From the NCBI GenBank assembly GCA_037043015.1, contig CM073325.1, positions 17,339,001 through 17,403,000 of the forward strand: a stretch of 64,000 bases of DNA, in the 5' to 3' direction. This DNA comes from Bryum argenteum (taxonomy: Eukaryota; Streptophyta; Bryopsida; Bryales; Bryaceae). Positions within the stretch are counted from its first letter, which is position 1. Every line of letters begins with the position of its first letter. Of this stretch, positions 60,546 through 64,000 are shown in pieces. Under the pieces are notes generated by a model that was given only the letters and a program-made list of their open reading frames with translations, was not told the DNA's origin and made no database searches. The position numbers and the translations under genes are program-made.

Positions 60546-61591
60546 ATGACGTATGCATGCGAGGTTTGTGCATATGAAAGCTCGCGTTCGTGGAAGGTAG
60601 ATGCGCACGAAGCGAAGTACCATCCGTCCTGCGACACTTGCGAGCGGATGTTCCTCGACCATCCCGCTTTAAGGAAGCACTATCTCAAGTCGAGGCACCA
60701 CAACTATTGTGGGATTTGCGAACGTGATTTTGAGTCACCCGCTGCTAGACGGAAGCACTATCTCACCTCACGTCGCCATGCCTACTGCGGGATATGCGAA
60801 CAGGAATTTTCGTCAGCCGCTGCGTTGCAAGGACATCAACAGACGCACTTGCCTAGAGACGTTGACTGCCCACGCTGTAATAAGAGTTTCACGTCGGCAT
60901 CGGCCATGGTGAAACATGTATGACGTCATCTTGTACTTTTGTTTGATTGCAGTTTGAACGTCTGACAATATTTTTTTATTCTTTGTGAATTGACATTGTT
61001 CACTGTTTCTCATTCAGGTGGAGCTGGGGAAGTGTTTCAAGCTCACACATGGGCAGATGGTTAATGGGATTCGAGATTGGGAGCGAAGATCCGGAAATCC
61101 TAATCTTCTCACAGTGCCTCGACTTGGCTCTTCGAGCAACGATGGAAGTCCTGGACTAATTCAGGCCACTTCAGCAGCATACAACGGTTCTGCATACGAG
61201 TGTTATTTTTGCCTGAGAGAGTTCCCCCTGCTTGCCCACCTGAATCAGCACCTGAGATCTGGCATTCATCTCCCCGAAGAATTCTGGTGCAGAAAATGTG
61301 GCTACACTGCAACCTGTAAGGAAATGCTGAGCCTCTGGTTTACAAAACTGCTTTGGGACATGAAATTGAGTAGATCATCTTTTATACAAACTGTATTGGC
61401 ATTGAAGAGAGTCGGGTCAAGCTGGGAAGGAGCTCTTTTGATGTCCGCACTGCCTTATGGACACTGATTGAATTTGTGCAGGGTTGTCTGCTGTGATTGA
61501 ACACATCGAGTCTGAGAAATGTGGCTTCATGACCCGCTCACAAGTCAAGTACCTGGCCAATCCCTTTGCACAAATGCGAATTGGAAACTGA
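60546..61591 (+). CDS. Seven-finger C2H2/C2HC zinc-finger protein, copy ZF4
   Basis: Exons 60546-60917, 61018-61315 and 61482-61591 join in phase to 259 residues. The fingers are CEVCAYESSRSWKVDAHEAKYH, written as C-X2-C-X12-H-X4-H; then CDTCERMF, CGICERDF and CGICEQEF, all C2H2; C2HC finger 5 CPRCNKSF...KHVELGKC; finger 6 CYFCLREFPLLAHLNQH; and C2HC finger 7 CRKCGYTATWLSAVIEH...ESEKC. The start is the ATG at 60546, because the frame upstream has only a non-ATG opening. No signal peptide or obvious nuclear localisation run is seen. The linker between fingers 5 and 6 (LTHGQMVNGIRDWERRSG, then NPNLLTVPRL) is conserved in all copies. It is closest to ZF2, and the duplication extends over leader and 3' flank. 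Confidence 0.88.
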
Positions 61592-64000
61592 GTCACGGCC
61601 TTCCTCAATTCCTGCTACGGAGTATACATGGGGAGGTGGTCAGTGTGTCGTTCTTGAACTGAGCCATTTTTCTAACTTGGGCCTCGTTTTGCCGCAGTGT
61701 GCCGTTCATCATGTGCCGTTCATCATGTGCCATTCCGTTTGTTTTCGAGTTCGTAATAGAGGCGCGGTTTGCATCGCCTTTTGATGTAGATCTTATGTCA
61801 TTCTCATCCTTTCAGGGCATTAGGTAGTGAGATCCTTCTCTTCATATAAGTGCACGTACAGTGTTCAGCTACAGCAAAAAATACTGACGGCCTTTCCATT
61901 TTGTCATCTTCTTGTCAGACTTGCACGAGCAGGAATTGTTCGATTTTGTAGTTGCCCTTTCAACTCTAAGAGTGCGTACATTCCAGCAATTCTCTTTTGT
62001 AGATATCGCCAGGTTGCCCATTCCTATGCTTCCGTAAGTCAGGAAGCTCCCTATTTTTTACCGTGTCCATTAATTTTGCCAATCTGTTGCGTAGAGCTGT
62101 AGGAGTCCAAATTGGGTAGCTACTGCTATCAAAAATTAGTGCCTCTTAACACAACTCAATCAAATTAGATTCTTATATCTACAAAGAGATGAATTACTAC
62201 AAACAAACATAGACGTTAATAAATTTGAGTATGATAACAATATACAACAATACCCATTGCAAAAAGTACTATACAAACTAACTCCAACCTTAAACTGTTG
62301 TGAACCTATTTCCACAAACCAACCGCGGCTCCTCCTTACAATGTAGGCATGATATAGACTTCTATCTTGAAACAAGAATACAGTTGGCAGCTTCTACTGG
62401 ATTGAAAAAAAATCTCATTGCCATCAAAAATCGAAGAGGACAAGTTGCCCCAGTAACACAAGAGACAGTCAACCAATTGTAATCAACTTGTATCTGCAGT
62501 CATGGAAACACAAGTGAGACAGTATACCTCTGAGGTGGCATCCATGAGACGCAAACGGGCATCAGTTTCTTGTGATAAAATGGTTCACAGATAATCGTTT
62601 GAAGAATGTGGTGCAGAGGTGCTTGGACTGCATCAGGTTTGCAGTATACATAGTAAACAGATTTCAGTTCGATTTGTCTGCTTTTGTCCAACTTGAAGTG
62701 TTGTGAGTGGCTGAGTGCTGAAGTTGAGTACAGGACACTTTACAATCATCTATGAAAAGTGCATGAAATGTTTGAGCATTCATTTCTTGGACAATGTTCA
62801 ACTCTTTGTGTTATCTCGTACACATCTTTTTGTTTTCCATCCACCAAGAATTTATTGTAAGAAGCTCTTTTAGACTAATACCAAAGAGAAATTATTTGCA
62901 TCAAAACCGAATGTTCAATGTGAAATTGAAAATTTATGATGTATTTGTAGGGCATGATTTTTGGGCTCCCTTTCTGTTGCTGAAGCCATTGCAAGCATGA
63001 AAACTAGGAGCATATGCTTTTGATTGGCAATTTGACTTCCACTTTGCATATTCTCCATGGCCTTGTTCTGATTCTTGACCACTGCTGGCAGCACATTTGA
63101 ATCATTCCTAGGAGACCGTGTATTCTGAGAAGCGCGATCACGGAGTTGCTGCCCTCATCACGCCCTCAGCAACTCAATGAGAATCTGTGGACTTTCAAGA
63201 GCGATTATTGACATCTGCTTCAAATATGTATTAAGGATCAAGTGGTGGCTGTTTCGTTTCAGCTTTTAGGTTTGCGTATACGACTATTTTTGGTTGGTAC
63301 ACAGCCTTTCTTGACCATCGCACAGGTACGTTGGACAACTGATAATTGTTTCAATGGACAGTGCATTTGCATTATAGTGCAATTGAAGAATGGGGATGGC
63401 AATGAATCAGGGCACCTGATGACTCACATCTTCTGCAACGCAATGTGCTTGCCAGCGATCGCCGATGCTATCAACTCTTCCAACAGCAAAGGTACTCCAC
63501 ACCTGAAATGATCAAATCCCTTCGGTCCTCTCCTAAACAACGCACAGCAACATTGCTAATGGACCACAAATGACAATAGATAACCACATTCTTCAATCAG
63601 AGATGAACGATGGCACATATATAATTAGCTCAAATAGATTACTTGGTCAAATCATTCCTTTGAATCTCTAATCTTAAGGTGGGTAGCATATAGGTGAGTT
63701 TGACAGTTAGCTCGTATAGATTTTTTACTATCTGTACTTTGATTCATGTGGAGCATGTGTTCGCAGTGATAGTACATAGCAGCTCATATGGATGACGTGG
63801 TTTCTGTTGATCGATTGATTCATTCGAGTTTCTCAAGGTAGCCCGGAGCATATACATGAGTTCGGAGGACGATGAATAACCACATTCTTTTTAATGCAAA
63901 GATGAGTTAGTTCGTAAGTATGGAATAAATAGTTCATGTTCTTTGATTAATGTGGTCCAGGAGCAGCATGGTTTGCAGTGGTAGGGTGCGCGTTTCTGGT
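61592..64000. other. ZF4 3' flank, then DNA with no recognised gene
   Basis: Up to about 61890 the sequence follows the ZF2 3' flank. 'GTGCCGTTCATCAT' is a short tandem near 61698. Later frames such as 63242-63511 (+) and 62500-62691 (-) have balanced composition but no domain I recognise. A partial gene running off the window end cannot be excluded. Confidence 0.4.

Overview
The window looks like nuclear DNA of a land plant: AT-rich, gene-sparse and full of small transposon relics. Five ordinary plant genes can be reconstructed exon by exon with GT-AG introns and matching phases. They are a nine-exon UDP-glucose 4-epimerase, an NDR1/HIN1-like membrane protein, a seven-exon organelle-targeted cyclophilin, a four-exon universal stress protein and a multi-exon phytanoyl-CoA dioxygenase-like oxygenase. 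The NDR1/HIN1-like gene and the transit-peptide cyclophilin argue for a plant. The exact lineage cannot be fixed by eye. A non-seed plant (moss, liverwort, lycophyte or fern) is a guess.

Layout. 1-10 kb: repeats, with a broken CDK10-type kinase fragment at 2.9-3.1 kb and a tRNA-like SINE at 8.8 kb. 10.1-12.6 kb: UGE (+). 14.4-15.0 kb: a terminal-inverted-repeat element. 17.1-17.8 kb: NHL protein (-). 18.6-25.4 kb: nested small elements, many with TTAA-CCC termini. 27.4-29.4 kb: cyclophilin (+), tail-to-tail with the USP gene (-) at 29.6-30.8 kb. 32.3-35.4 kb: PhyH oxygenase (-). 38-61.6 kb: four dispersed copies of one zinc-finger gene, here called ZF1 to ZF4, separated by MITEs, a TGACGTGG-rich repeat array, a degenerate sucrase/ferredoxin-like pseudogene and a dead Ty3/gypsy element. 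62-64 kb: nothing recognised.

The most unusual content is the zinc-finger family. Each copy has three exons. Seven C2H2 or C2HC fingers lie in a fixed order, the last one split by an intron. Copies 1, 2 and 4 are open from start to stop. Copy 3 has a frameshift, lost finger residues and a truncated leader. The finger pattern and the C-terminal motif resemble, from memory, a protein family that is widespread in fungi rather than the usual plant QALGGH fingers. A fungal origin by horizontal transfer is therefore the leading hypothesis to test.

The second notable signal is a set of non-autonomous elements flanked by TTAA with CCC...GGG termini, the signature of piggyBac transposons, which are not typical of plant genomes. 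One sits inside a SINE copy. Another terminus interrupts the kinase fragment exactly at a TTAA inside its reading frame.
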